From the NCBI GenBank assembly GCA_963786195.1, contig CAWAYH010000006.1, forward strand, positions 868,001-932,000: 64,000 nucleotides of DNA. Direction: 5' to 3'. The stretch's first letter is position 1, and each line of letters opens with the position of its first letter. Below, in pieces: positions 23,718 through 35,642 of this stretch. Below the pieces are notes generated by a model. It worked only from the letters and a program-made list of their open reading frames with translations, was not told the DNA's origin and searched no databases. The translations under genes and the position numbers were made by a program. Source of the DNA: CAWAYH01 sp963786195 (GTDB lineage: Bacteria; Acidobacteriota; Vicinamibacteria; Vicinamibacterales; 2-12-FULL-66-21).

Positions 23718-26700
23718 TCAGCGCCAGTCGCCGCTCAGCACGAACGCCGCCCAATAGTAGGGCGCCAGGCGATCGTCGAGGCGCTTCACGCCGACGACGT
23801 TGAGGCCGCGTGCATCCACCTGGAGACCACGTGCACCACGTACGCGCAACATCCAGAGCTGCGCGTCACGCAGGGCCGCGAGCTTGCCGAGGTTCTTCTT
23901 CCACAGGTTCTCGTAGAACCGCTCCATGATCTCGCGCGTCGCGATGTCGTCGACCCTCCAGAGACTCGCGATCACCGTGCGTGCGCCGGCGGCGTGGAAT
24001 GCGCGCTGCAGCCCCAGCAGCCCTTCGCCGCCCGCGATCTGCCCCAGTCCTGTTTCGCAGGCGGAGAGCACGGCCAGCTCGACGCTGGACAGATTGAGGG
24101 TGGCCACTTCTTCGGCCGTCAGAATGCCGTCGTCCTCCGGCATGGGCGCATTCGCGCCGGCGAGCACGAGCCCTGCAAGCAGTCCGGGATGATAACCAGC
24201 GATCGACTGATTACCACGCAATTCCATGCTGGCCAGGCCCGGCTGCGTGCTGCGCTGAAGCGCTGACGCGAATCGTTCGGCCGCGAAGAACCCGTGCGTC
24301 GCGAGATGCAGGTACATATGACGAGCGGCCTCCCGACGGACGGTGTCCTCCGTGGCCAGCGGTCCGCTCAGCGTCCTCATTCCGGCATCGCCGAACGTCT
24401 CGCGATACAACCGCTCGATTGTGGCCAGCTCGCCGCGGGTCCCGTCGAGCGGTTCGAACCTCGTCGACTCGTCTCGGGGCGCGCGGTGCGACGGGGATGC
24501 GCTCGGCGTCGATGGTCCCCTGTCGCGGCGGTCGTAATTGACGTCGCCGAGCACCAGCATCCTGCCCTCGGGCCTTGCCCGAGCGGCCAGCAGCGCCGGC
24601 AGCATCTGGGCAGCGGGAACAGTGGCGATCGGCCACTCCTCCAGCAGATACGTTCCCGTTCGTCGACCGGGCAGCGCCGCGATCGGAAACTGACTCAGCG
24701 CCCCGTCCGGTGAGAGCAGCACCTGCGTCGGTCTCGTGCCATCGAACGCGGCCTCGATGGGTTCCCAGATCTTCGACCGCAGTGTCCGTCCCGCGCGCCT
24801 GGCCTGGTCGGTGGCCCCAAAGCCCTGACGCCACGCGGCGATCGCGTCTGCGATTGGCGCGGCCGGCCCCAGGTCGATCGTCCGGACAGCCCCCTTCGCA
24901 CGAACGACGAATGCGACGAGACGGGGATCCTTTTCAGGCCCGCCAGGTGTCTTGTTCGTGGCGCCCCGCCCTGAGCGCTCCATCGACGGGGTGGCGCTCT
25001 GGCCGTACTGCAGAACGTCGATCAGGACGGTATCCTCGGGCAGCGCGCGCCGGACAGCCTCGGCGGTTGGCTCCGCCATCGCCTGCTGGAAGCCCGCGCT
25101 CTTCCGCGCCAGATCCGCCTCGAGCCGTTCCTTCCGCTCGGAGAGCTCGGCCACTTGGCGGCGCCACACCTCGGTCTTGTCCGGATCGGGAGCTCCGAAC
25201 GCGAGCAGCGCCAGTTGCGATGCCGCGGATTGCAGCTCGACAAAGATGCCCTGCACGTGTGGGTCGTCGCTGATGGCGCGCTGCGCCCGGCGGCGCGCAA
25301 GAATGGCGCCTTTCCACGCGACGACATGCTCCCAGGCGAGGCCTTCGGAGCGATGGGTGCGCACCACGAAGGCAACATAGCTGTCGAGATGGTGTCGCAC
25401 CTGCTTTGCCATGCCGAGCTGCTGGCGCTCGGACTGCACGACCGACGTCAGTTCGAGATGCTTGACTGTGATCGCGAGAGACTGCTGATAGTACGGCTCC
25501 GCCCGTGCGTCATCGCCGAGCGCAACGTACAGATCGCCGAGCTCGTTGAGGCTGAGCGCGGTGTACGGGTGCTCGGCACCAAGAACCTGCTGGCGAATGG
25601 TGAGGGCCTCTCGGTAGAGCGGCTCGGCACGCCCATAGTCGCGAAGCGACTTGTATAACCCGCCGAGGTTGCTGAGGCTCCATGCCGTGTCCGAGTGTCG
25701 TTCCCCCAGGACCTTGCGGCGAATAGCCAGAGCCTGGAGAAGCAGTGGCTCGGCACGGCCGAAGTCCGCCCGCATCACGTACAGCCGGCCAAGATTCTGG
25801 AGCGTCCAGGCAGTGTCCTCGCTGTATTCGCCGACCGTCGTCCGATGAATCGTCAGTGCCTGCTTGAAGAGCGCCTCTGCGCGGGTATTGTCGCCCAGTA
25901 GGTACGTACAGGCTGGCGAGATTGCGCACGGTCAGAGCGGTGAGTGGGTGTTCCTCCCCCAGGGCCTTGCGTCGAAGCGCGAGCGCCTGCTGCATCATCG
26001 GTTCGGCACGCGCGTAATCGCCGATGGAGATGTAAAAAGAGCCGAGGTTGTTCAGTAACGCGGCGGTGTTGGGGTGCTCCTCACCGGACGTCCGGCGAAA
26101 GAGCGCCAGCGCCTCCTGGTAAAGCGGCTCCGCACGCGCCGATTCGCCGAAGCCGCTGAGGATGCTGTAGATTCCTGCGAGATTGTTCAGGCTCTGCCCG
26201 ATGTCGGGGTCGTTCTCGTCGAGCACTTTCCGCCGTATCGTGAGCGCCTCCTGGTACAAGGACTCGGCGCGCACGTAATCACCCAGCGCGTGGTACAGCC
26301 CGCCAAGATTGTTGAGGGTCAATGCGGTGTCCGGGTGCCATTGGCCGACGGTCTTTCGTCGAACCGCCAACGCCTGCTGATAGAGTGGTTCCGCACGCCC
26401 GTACTCGCCCAGGGTCTTGTACAGATACGCTAGATTGCCAAGACACCTGACGGTGTCGAGATCGTCATCGCCGAGGATTCTGCGGCGAATGTCCACGCCT
26501 TCCTCCTCGAACGGTATCGCTTCCCGCAGTCGCCCTTTTTCGAACAACTCATCGGCGCGCGCCGACTGTGCTTCCGCGTGTGCGATCTGCTTCCGCTCGT
26601 CCAAGGAGAGCGTGGCTATCTTGCGAACGTGAGCCAGGCCGAGGCGTGCATCGGTGACGCGCCAGTCGTCGTGACCATGAACGGTCGTCAGAACCTGGAG

Positions 26701-27018
26701 CACTTCCTCGCGCCATCGAACAGCGGCTGGCAGGTCGCCTCGCTTCTCGTATATCTGTGAAATCAGCCGCAGTGTGCCCTCGATTTCATCATGGGCATTG
26801 CCGAACAGCCGCCGCTCGAGCGCGAGCGTCTCTTCAGCCTTCGCGAGCGCGGCCGTGAGGTCGTTCTTGTCGTGCAGCGCCTTTGCCTCATTCCACACGC
26901 GATCCCTCTGCTCGAGCAATGCCTTGCGTTGCGGCTCGCTGAGGATCTCCGCCTGCTGGGCGACGAGCGCCAGCGGGGCGAGCGCCGCCAGCACGAGCCA
27001 CGCAATGAATGGCTTCAT
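23718..27018 (-). CDS. Secreted TPR-CHAT caspase-like protein 1 (one apparent frameshift)
   Basis: About 1,100 residues. The ATG at 27018 follows AGGA, then a signal peptide (FIAWLVLAALAPLALVAQQ). Roughly ten tetratricopeptide repeats of the kinesin-light-chain type (RAEPLYQQALAVRRK...HPDTALTLNNLG) are interrupted by one extra C near 25902. The C-terminal CHAT domain has HLATHGFF (His near 24.29 kb) and LSACETGLGQ (Cys near 24.06 kb), the dyad of this clan-CD peptidase family, and ends YYWAAFVLSGDWR. CHAT proteins process partner proteins, some in defence or programmed death; here the target is unknown. It converges on the sigma-54 regulator with a 43-base gap. Confidence 0.88.
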
Positions 27019-27150
27019 GTTCGTCCTGTCTCAACTGAGGTGAGCATCGAGGCGGACAATGACCGGCGATCACGCGCCAGGCATCGGCGGCGAGGAAGCC
27101 GCCCCGGCAATCATCTGGTGCGACGGCAGACTCGAGTCCGTGAGGGGCCG

Positions 27151-27179
27151 ACTCTACCATAGCGGCCAGCTCTCGACAA
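27151..27179 (-). promoter_or_regulatory. Candidate promoter for TPR-CHAT protein 1
   Basis: On the minus strand TTGTCG (27174-27179) and TAGAGT (27151-27156) are separated by 17 bases, a fair sigma-70 match. Transcription would start near 27144, giving a leader of about 125 bases before the ATG at 27018. The 250-base gap (27019-27268) holds no gene I can support. Confidence 0.4.
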
Positions 27180-27268
27180 CGTGGGATCGCCCTCCAGCAT
27201 GGCGAGCAGATCCTCGGCTGGCAGCGCGTTTCGCCCCGGCTTCCCTGCGCGCAGGGAGCCACCCGCCA

Positions 27269-30200
27269 CTAGTGCCCGCGGAGCGGCCGGAAGTCTCCCA
27301 TGAGAACGAATGGCGCCCAATAGTAGGGATGTGCCGTCGCGGGATCCGCGGCGACTTCGCGCATCGCCTGCAACAACGCTTCGTCTTTCGCGAGACCCCG
27401 GCGCAGTCGCCGGTGAAACTGCACCATCGCATGTGCCGTGCTGCGATCGGCGACGCGCCATTCGGTCGCGATGACGCTGACGGCACCGGCGGCTTGAAAC
27501 GCGCGCGTGAGTCCGATGAGACCCTCGCCGGCTATCTTGGCGCCGACACCCGTTTCGCACGCGGACAGGACTACGAGATTCGCGCGCAGCTGCAATTGTG
27601 TGAAGACTTCCCAGGCTTGCAGCGCTCCGTCGTTGTCCGTTTCGCCATTCACGGGCTCGCGTTCAGGTACCGCAAGCCGGACGCCGCTGCTCATCGCTCG
27701 AAGGGGGTTGAAGTAGCCGTGGGTCGCGAGGTGGATGACGTCGGCCGACGCGGCGTGCGTAGCGGAACCACGCCTCGGTGGGCTCGACCCCCGTCGATGC
27801 GCGGACGCCGTACAGCGCGGCGACTGCCCGCACTTCCTCTGCCGCGTAGGGAAGCGGCGCGGGCGTGTCACCCGTCCGCGACAGCAGCGCGAGCTCCCCC
27901 ACCGCGCGAGAAGAGCTCGGGGTCGCAGTCGTCGTGGCCGTCGTTGTGTTGCGGTGTGCGTTGTCGTACAGGGGATTCCCAATCGCGAGGATGCTGCGTC
28001 CACGAGGCGGTGCGTTCGTGACCGCTCTCGCTGATTGTGCGAAGGCTGTGAGCGATTGGGTGTACACGAGCGGTTTCTGAAGGCCCAGATACTCCGGCTT
28101 CCCCGCGTCATTGGTCACCAGTGCCGCGAATGGCAAGTCCCACAGCATGTCATCCGGCGACAGCAGCACACGCGCGCTGGTCGCGAGCGTCGAGCGCGCA
28201 CCGGCAGGAAAGAGCAGTTGAAAGAGTTGCCGCGCGGCTGACATGCGCAGCTGGTCCGAGTTCGGTGCCACCAGGCCGCGGGCGGCGGATTCGCGGGCGG
28301 TGGCGTCACGCACGTACTTCACGCGGGCGGCCAGTTTTTGCGCGGGCAGCGGAATACGGTATGTCTGGATGGGTCCGTCGCGTTTCACCAGGAACAGCGT
28401 GCTGGCGTCCTGGCCGACGACAAACGCGGCGAGCACGGTGTCCGCGGGAATCGCCGAACGAGTCTCGGACGCCGCGGCGGGCGGCGGAAGAGCAGTCCGA
28501 ATGGACTGGCTCACATCCGCCCATCGCCGCTCCGCCTCGACACGTGCGCGCGTGTACTCATCCTGTGTCTGACGAACTTCCTGTTGCGCTGACGCGACAA
28601 GGCGACGCCTGTCGTCGATGACGCTGGCGGCGCTCTGTTGCGCGACCTCCGCGTCGAGCGCGAGCTGCACGGACGCCTCTCGTTCGGCTGCCGTCTCGAG
28701 AGCCTTGCCGGCCCGGTTCGCCGCCGTCTGCGCGGTGTTGTACTGCTGCCAGAGATCCGGAGAAGCGAGCCGGCGAGCCACCCCGCGCGCGGCGAGCAGC
28801 TGAAGCAGCGCTTGCGCCCGGCCTTCCTCGAGCGTGGCAAATGCCTCGCTCGTCTTCCCGGCGGCAATCTGGATTCCGAGCAGCCGCACACCGATCGTCC
28901 GGTATTGCGACTCGAATGCCTGGCGCGCTTCATCGCCGCCGATGATGCCGGCTTGCATGCGGACGATCGTCCATGCGCGAGTGCTGTAACGAATCGCCGC
29001 ATCGAGATCGCCGTCCCGGAACGCATAGTCTCCGAGGGCGCTCAGGCTGTCGGCGACATCCAGTGAATCCGGTTCGAGGCGTTCGCGAATGGCGAGCGCA
29101 CGCTGGTGATAGCCGCGGGCTTCGGCGGTGTGGCCTTCGTCCGCGGCGAGGTTGCCGAGATTCGCGAGGTTGTCCGCGACCAGGATGGACCGGGGCGCGA
29201 CCTTTTCGAGAAGCGTGATCGCGCGCAGATGGAGGTCGCGGGCCGCCTGCAGGTTGCCCTCGTGATGCGCGATGGTGCCCAGGTTGTTCAAACTGCCTGC
29301 GATTGCCAGCGCGTTCTGGGTCTTCTGCTGGATGGCCGACGCGCGTTCGAAGAACGAACGTGCTTCGGGATAGTTTCCTTCCTCCCGGGCGACGTTGCCC
29401 AGGCTCGTCAGCGTTTGCGCGACCGAGGCCGACCCCGGTGCCAGCTTTTCTCTGATGGCCAGGGCTCTCTGCAGGTATTCGCGGGCAGCCGTCAGGTCAC
29501 CCTGCATCCGTGCGACCACGCCGAGACTGTTCAACGGCGTCGCCGCATACAGCGAATTCGGTGCAAACAGATCGTAAAGCGCCAGCGATCGCCGGTAGAA
29601 GTCGCGCGCGACGGTCAGACGCCCTTGCGCGCGGGCCACGCTGCCGAGATTCTGGTACGATGCCGCAACAGCGACGGATGTGGGCGCCAGTTTCTGTTGA
29701 ATCGTCAGCGCCCGCTGATAGTACCGTCTCCGCCTCGTCGAGGTCGCCACCGTCGAGCGCGACGTCACCCAGGCCGACAATCGTTCGGGCGTGATCGATC
29801 GAGCCTGGCGCCAGCTTCTCATGCAACGCGAGGGCGCGTGTGTAATAGTCGCGCGCTGTGGGCAGATCGCCTCCGTTCAGTGCGACAGTGCCAAGCGCCT
29901 GGAGGCTTGACGCCATATCCAGCGAGTTCGGCGCGAGCTTCTCGCGGATTCGCAACGCCCGATCGAAGTACGTGCGAGCGATGCTCCGATCGCCCTGCGC
30001 CTCGAGGTTTCCAAGGTTGTTCAGGATCGAGGCGACCGCGAGCGAGTCCGGCGCGAGTTTCTGCCGAATCTCGAGCACACGAAGAAAGTGCGTGCGCGCG
30101 ACAGGCAGCTCGCCGCGCATGTAGGCAACGGCACCCACACCATTGATTGCGGACGCGAGCTCTGTCGAATCTCCGAGTCGCTTCTCGGCGATGGTGATCG

Positions 30201-30753
30201 ACGACTCGAATGTCCGCTTTCCCTCGGCCAGCAACGATCGATCGAGGAGTCCGCGCCCGATATCGTTGAGAGCCGACACCAGCGCGCGCGGTCGCGTCGT
30301 CTCCACGACGGCCATCTCCAGTGCGCGCGTGAGCAGACCGCTGCCGCGCTCAGGGTTCTCAGGCCACTCGAGGATGGCCTGCCATCCAGCCGCTTCCACG
30401 GCACCGATCGGATCGCCCGCACGAGTCGACGCGGACTCCGCGTCGACCCATGACACGATGGCGTCGGCCGGGCGTCCCAGTCTGGAGAGCTGCTGCGCCC
30501 GCGCGCGATGCGCGAGCGCTTCACCTGGCGCATCCCCGCCGCTCCGGGCCGCCGCAATCGCCTGGTCAGCACAATCGAGCGCCTTGGCCGAGTCGCCGGC
30601 ACTTGCGGCGCGCGCGGACTGCGCTATCAGCTCCCGAACGGCGGGAGTCGCGGATGGCGCCGGCTGGTCGGGCGGAGTGCTCTGCGCATGAAGCGTGAGT
30701 ACTCCAACCGAAAGCAGCCAGATCGCCGGCTTCAGCCCGGATCGGCGTCGCAA
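27269..30753 (-). CDS. Secreted TPR-CHAT caspase-like protein 2 (two apparent frameshifts)
   Basis: About 1,160 residues. I choose the TTG at 30753 because AGGAGG (30760-30765) lies six bases before it and a signal peptide follows directly (AIWLLSVGVLTLHAQS). Around a dozen TPRs of the form REKLAPxSxxVAxSLxxLG are followed by a coiled region and a CHAT domain with VIHLATHGYF and VVLSACETGVGAK, ending YYWAPFVLMGDFRPL. Shifts near 29723 (extra G) and 27763 (extra T) are needed. The organisation matches protein 1 but the TPR consensus differs, so they diverged long ago or were acquired separately. Same strand as protein 1, 250 bases upstream. Confidence 0.87.
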
Positions 30754-30850
30754 TGTGTGCCTCCTGGAGGCCGGACAGCGCTGGATGTGCCTGGGAAAGC
30801 GCGAGTCTAACACGAAGGATGGAGGAGAAAGGAACGGGCGCGATCCGCGG

Positions 30851-31384
30851 CTAGCCGCCTAATCGCTGCTTGGCCTGCTTGTTGTGCCGGATGACGTGCG
30901 CCGTCGCCCACTCGCCTACCTGATAGATGGTGATCGTGCCGCTTACGATCGGGCTCGTGATGCCGTAGCCGGCGCCGCGCCCGGGCGTCACGGTGTCGAA
31001 CGCCCGCGCCATCCGGATGCCAGACGCCTCCAGCGCCGCGATGGCTTCCGCCCGGGTGACGCCCGCCGGCGGGTGGAAGGGACCCGGCGCCTGGAGCCGT
31101 TCGGGGATCTCCGTGACGATCGCGGTCCACTCGCGCTCGCGAAAGTCGGCGGGCAGCGGCTGCGCGCCGGGCGCTTCCCCGCTCATCAACCCGGCGAACC
31201 GCGTCGTGACCTTCGCGACGTGCCACCCGATCTGGGCCGCCGACCAGCCCCCGCCCTCCGGCGCCCGCCGCGCCGCGTCGTCCTCCGCCTTGCGCAGGCG
31301 CGCGACGAGGCGCTCGTTCGCCTCGGCGAACGCCTCGCGAAGATGGCCCAGCCGCGCGTAATGTCGCGAAAGAGCAGGATCCAC
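30851..31384 (-). CDS. DinB-like domain protein
   Basis: 177 residues, intact, starting at GTG 31384. It is a four-helix-bundle DinB/YfiT-type protein: ARLRKAEDDAARRAPEGGGW followed by SAAQIGWHVAKVTTRFAGLM (first metal His) and a C-terminal EWATAHVIRHNKQAKQRL (second and third His). These proteins bind a divalent metal and include thiol-dependent transferases, but most lack known substrates. The ribosome site AGGAG is supplied by an array of 7-base repeats lying across its start. Confidence 0.8.
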   Translation of the reverse strand: MDPALSRHYARLGHLREAFAEANERLVARLRKAEDDAARRAPEGGGWSAAQIGWHVAKVTTRFAGLMSGEAPGAQPLPADFREREWTAIVTEIPERLQAPGPFHPPAGVTRAEAIAALEASGIRMARAFDTVTPGRGAGYGITSPIVSGTITIYQVGEWATAHVIRHNKQAKQRLGG

Positions 31385-31416
31385 CTAACTCCTAACTCCT
31401 AGCTCCTGACTCCTCC
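31384..31416. repeat. Heptanucleotide tandem repeat (CCTAACT)n
   Basis: Units CCTAACT, CCTAACT, CCTAGCT, CCTGACT and a partial CCTCC. On the minus strand the array provides the last codons and TAG stop of the oxidoreductase gene (31399-31401) and the AGGAG ribosome site of the DinB-like gene. Similar short arrays with other units occur elsewhere in the window. Confidence 0.75.
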
Positions 31417-32421
31417 AAAGAACGACGGAATCGGCATGTCGCGCATGGTGTGCAGCCCGGGCGGCGCGTCGAGGATCTTCGGCAGCGAGTTCACGACCAT
31501 CGACGTGGTGGCGATGTCGCCGTGGACGCCGCCGGCAATCTTCATCTTCAGCGCGGGCGACCCGGTGATTTCCACGGCGTCGTACGATTCGGGCGCGCCG
31601 AGGTAGGCCTCCATGTGGAGCGTGATCACCGGTTCACCGCCGCGATAGCCCACGCCGTCCTGGACGATGCCGCAGACGTAGCCGGGATCGACGGCCAGGT
31701 ACTCGCTGGCGACCGTGATCGTCGCGATGCGCGGCTGGATCTCGTCGGTGATGCGATCGAGCTTCCAGCCCAGCGCGTCGGCGATCATCTGGATCGATTC
31801 GGCCAGCCCCACGTGGCGGACGGTGCCGTCGTCGACCTTCCGCTGGAACTGATCGCGCGTCAGCCCGGCGCCGATCTTCTGCTGGAACGGGAGCCGGCGG
31901 ATCCGCGCGTCCTGGATGCGATCGACGCGGATCGCGTCGACGCGCTCGCAGACGCCGGTCAGCGTGATCGGGAGCGCGTCCATCGCGAATCCGGGATTGA
32001 CGCCGGTGCCGAGCACGCCCACCTTCGCCTTCTTCGCCAGCGCGTGAATCGCGCGCGCGTAGCGCATGTTCGACTTCGTCGGGTACGCCAGCTCCTCGGT
32101 CGTCGACACGATGGGCACCTTCGACTTGAGGATGGTCTCCATCTGCGGGAGCACCGACTTCATCGACGAGCTGGTGCACAGGACGACGACGTCGGGCCTG
32201 GATGATTTGAGGGCCTTCTGCGCGTCGGCCGAGACCTTGACCTTCAGCGAACGGCCGAGGCCCGCCACGTCGCCGAGATCCCGGCCCGCCTTCGCGGGAT
32301 CGATATCGACGGCGCCGACGATCTTGAAACCCTTACGCTCGGCGATCTGCTTGACGACGCCCACCCCGATCGGCCCGAGACCGAAGTGGAGAACCCTGAT
32401 GGGCCCGGATGCTGCTGCCAT
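31399..32421 (-). CDS. NAD(P)-dependent dehydrogenase, diaminopentanoate dehydrogenase/DapB-like
   Basis: About 340 residues, intact; ATG at 32421 (a GTG directly before it is possible), with AGGAG upstream. An N-terminal Rossmann motif (HFGLGPIGVGVVKQI) and DVVVLCTSS, STTEELAYP and LGTGVNPGFAMD blocks match the 2,4-diaminopentanoate dehydrogenase / dihydrodipicolinate-reductase-like family. The usual role is amino-acid degradation, but the substrate in this organism is unknown. A TATAAT hexamer (32460-32465, minus strand) about 40 bases upstream is a likely -10 element. Confidence 0.78.
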   Translation of the reverse strand: MAAASGPIRVLHFGLGPIGVGVVKQIAERKGFKIVGAVDIDPAKAGRDLGDVAGLGRSLKVKVSADAQKALKSSRPDVVVLCTSSSMKSVLPQMETILKSKVPIVSTTEELAYPTKSNMRYARAIHALAKKAKVGVLGTGVNPGFAMDALPITLTGVCERVDAIRVDRIQDARIRRLPFQQKIGAGLTRDQFQRKVDDGTVRHVGLAESIQMIADALGWKLDRITDEIQPRIATITVASEYLAVDPGYVCGIVQDGVGYRGGEPVITLHMEAYLGAPESYDAVEITGSPALKMKIAGGVHGDIATTSMVVNSLPKILDAPPGLHTMRDMPIPSFFGGVRS

Positions 32422-32524
32422 CACAACGCTCCTGAAGAAATATGAATGCCAGATCGGAAATTATACTCCCGTTCACCGCGACGCGTGCGGAACCCCCGCG
32501 GAAGACTTGGTGTAGGATCGGCGC

Positions 32525-34553
32525 GTGTTCGCGCGATTCGTGGCGCTCGTGTCCCTGGCGGCGCTGGCCGCCGCTCCAGGGCAGCCGCAGCCTGCGCCCG
32601 CGCTCGAGCGCGCCAGCGCCGACCGCCACCGCGCAGCGGTCGCCGCGGAACGCCAGCTACACCATCGCCGCCAGGCTCGATCCGGCCAGCCGCACGATCA
32701 AGGGCGAGCAACTGCTGACGTGGAGGAACACGTCGGCCAGCGCCGCGACGACGCTGCGGTTCCACCTGTACTACAACGCCTGGCGGAACACGCGATCGAC
32801 ATGGATCCGCGAGCGCATCCTCGCGGGCGACACGGACATCATCACGCTGCCGGAATCCGACTGGGGCTGGATCGATCTCACGACCGTCAAGATCGTCGGC
32901 GCCGCCGCGCCGACGGACGTGACGTCGAAGCTCCGGTTCATTGCGCCGGACGACGGGAACACGGAAGACCGGACGGTCGCGGAGATCCCGCTCGATCAGC
33001 CGGTGGCGCCGGGACAGACCATCAACGTCCAGATGGCGTGGTCGTCCCGCGTTCCGCGCACGTTTGCGCGCACGGGGACGATCGGCAACTACTATTTCCT
33101 CGCGCAGTGGTTCCCGAAGATCGGCGTGCTGCAGGACGTCGGCTGGAATTGCCACCAGTTCCACGCCGCGACGGAGTTCTTCTCCGACTACGGCGTGTAC
33201 GACGTGCGGCTGACCGTTCCCAACGGATGGGTCGTCGGCGCGACCGGCCTCGAGCAGTCGCGCCGCGACGAGGGTGACGGCACGACGACGCACCATTACC
33301 ACGCCGACGACGTCCACGATTTCGCCTGGACGACGAGCCCGGACTACATCGAGCGGACCGCGAGGTTCGGCCATCCGAGCCTTCCGCCCGTCGCGATGCG
33401 CCTGCTGCTGCAGCCCGAGCATCGCCAGCAGACCGAACGGCATCTGCGACGCGACCCGCGCGGCGCTCAAGTACTACGGCGAATGGTACGGACCGTATCC
33501 GTACCCGAACATCACCATCATCGATCCGGCGTGGCAGAGCGGCGCCGGCGGCATGGAGTATCCGACGCTCTTCACGGCGGGCAGCCGGTGGATCGCGCCC
33601 CTCAGCGTCGCGCAGCCGGAGGGCGTCACCGTTCACGAAGCCGGACACCAGTTCTGGTACGGGATCGTCGGCAACAACGAGTTCGAGGACGCGTGGATGG
33701 ACGAGGGGCTGAACACGTTCTCCACGGCCGAGGACGCTGGAGCAGTTCTTCGAGCCGAACTACTATGCGAAGCGGTACTTCGGCGGGTTCGTCCCGTGGG
33801 TCTTCCGCGATATTCCGCTGCGCGCGAGCCACGGACGGCAACCGGCTGACCGGCTACAGGGCAGCCGCGAAAAGCGACGCGCAGTCCACGCCGACGTGGC
33901 GGTACTTCCCGGGCACGGCGGGCGCCATCACCTACAACAAGACCGCGCTGTGGCTGAACACGCTCGAGCGGATGCTCGGCTGGGACACGCTGCAGCGGAT
34001 CATGTCGACGTTCTTCACGCGCTACGCGTTCAAGCATCCGCGGCCCGAGGACTTCTTCGCGACCGTCAACGAGGTGAGCGGCCGTGACCTGACGTGGTTC
34101 TTCGACGAGGTCTACCGCGGCTCCAACGTCTTCGACTACGGCGTCGACTCGTTCACCAGCGAGCGGGCGTCCGACCGCGGCTACTTCGGCGACGCGAGCC
34201 GGCAGGCGTATTCGGCGTCAGAAGGCTCGAGCGATTCGTACCGCACGACGCTGGTGGTCCGGCGGTTCGGCGAGGCCGTCTTTCCCGTCGACGTCCGCAT
34301 CGTGTTCGAGAACAACCAGGACGTTCGCTGGCGCTGGGACGGGCGCGACCGCTGGAAGCTCTTCGAGGTGGAGCGGCCGCTGCGCGCCGTGACGGCCCAG
34401 GTCGATCCGGAGCGCGTCCTGCTGCTGGACGTGAACTACACGAACAACTCGAAGTCGCTGGCGCCGAAGAGCGAGGCCGCCGCGCGCAAGTGGTCGCTCG
34501 CCTGGCTGATCTGGCTCCAGGACCACCTGCTGACGTACGGGTTCTTCGTGTAA
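32525..34553 (+). CDS. M1 family zinc metallopeptidase (several apparent frameshifts)
   Basis: Start at GTG 32525 with AGGA upstream and a signal peptide (FVALVSLAALAAAPGQ). The N-terminal beta-sandwich domain (YTIAARLDPASRTIKGEQLL) is followed by the catalytic domain with GGMEYPTLF (exopeptidase-loop equivalent), VHEAGHQFWYG and EDAWMDEGLN, a correct HExxH-18-E gluzincin site. The C-terminal part has DLTWFFDEVYRGSNVFDY. Single-base shifts near 32645, 33447, 33738 and 33830 split the gene. It is probably a secreted aminopeptidase, about 670 residues, divergent from the oxidoreductase gene with a 100-base gap. Confidence 0.85.
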
Positions 34554-34570
34554 CGCCCCGACATCACACG

Positions 34571-35594
34571 ATGACTGCTGTGTCCGCATTGCGTGACGGC
34601 ATCCGCCGGGTGAACGGCGCCCCGATGGTCCTGGCGGGCATGTTCTTGACCACGCTGCTCATCGCGCTGCCGCTGTCGATCGCGCTGCGCGGCATGATCG
34701 AAGCCCACCTCGGCGGCAGCCTGGCCGCGGATCTCGCGGCGTCCGGCACGAACTACGACTGGTGGCAGGAGTTCTCGGCGCAGGCGTCCGGCCTGGGCAC
34801 GACGTTCGTGCCGTCGATCATCGGATTCGGCGCGGTGCTCGACAACCTGAGCGGCTTCCTCGACAACCTGCCGCTCGCGACGACGATCGCCGGCGCGACG
34901 ACGGCGTGGCTCGTCATCTGGTCGTTCCTGAGCGGCGGGGTGATCGACCGGTACGCGCGGATGCGGCGCGACGCGGGCCCACGGGTTCTTCGCCGCCTGC
35001 GGCACGCACTTCTGGCGGTTCCTGCGCATCGGGATCGCCTCGTGGTGCGTGTACGCCGTGCTGTTCGCGTGGGTTCACGACCTGATCTTCGATACCGTGT
35101 ACTCGGCGGTGACCCGCGACATGACGGTCGAACGCTCGGCCTTCGCCGTGCGCATCCTGTGCTATCTCGTCTTCGGCGCGATCCTCATCGCCTGCAATCT
35201 GGTCTTCGACTACGCCCGCATCCGGACGGTCGTCGAGGATCGCCGCAGCGCGCTCGGCGCGATTCTCGCGGGAGCACGCTTCGTACGTCGGCAGCGAGGG
35301 ACGCTGTCGTTGTACCTGCTCAACGGCTGCCTGTTCCTGATCGCCGTGCTGACGTACGCGCTCCTCGCACCGGGCGCGCCGGGCAGCGGCGTCGGCTTGA
35401 TCGCCGTGCTGTTGCTCGGCGAGCTGTACATCCTCCTGCGCCACTACCTGAAGCTGCTCTTCTACGCCTCGCAGACGGCGTACTTCCAGGGCGCGCTCGC
35501 GCACGCGGCCTACACGGCCGCGCCCCCGGTGGTGTGGCCGGAGTCCCCGGCCGCCGAAGCGATCGCGAACGCCGAGCCGTCGGGTCGCGCGTAG
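34571..35594 (+). CDS. Integral membrane protein (one apparent frameshift)
   Basis: About 340 residues from the ATG at 34571 (MTAVSALRDGIRRVN), 17 bases after the M1 peptidase stop, so probably co-transcribed. Hydrophobic segments include MVLAGMFLTTLLIALPLSIAL, TTAWLVIWSFLSGGVI, SWCVYAVLFAWVHDLIF, ILCYLVFGAILIACNLVF and YLLNGCLFLIAVLTYALLAP, with an amphipathic C-terminus. One shift near 34985 connects the two halves. No transport or enzymatic signature is recognised; the pattern recalls six-helix proteins of unknown function. Confidence 0.65.
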
Positions 35595-35642
35595 CCGCGA
35601 TCGCCCTTCAGCATTCGCGGCCGCGCGTTATATATTCCAGTC

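Noticed and set aside
27111..27560. Open frame on the minus strand overlapping the end of TPR-CHAT protein 2
   Set aside because: Mostly the alternate frame of the CHAT domain; Arg-rich with no start signal.
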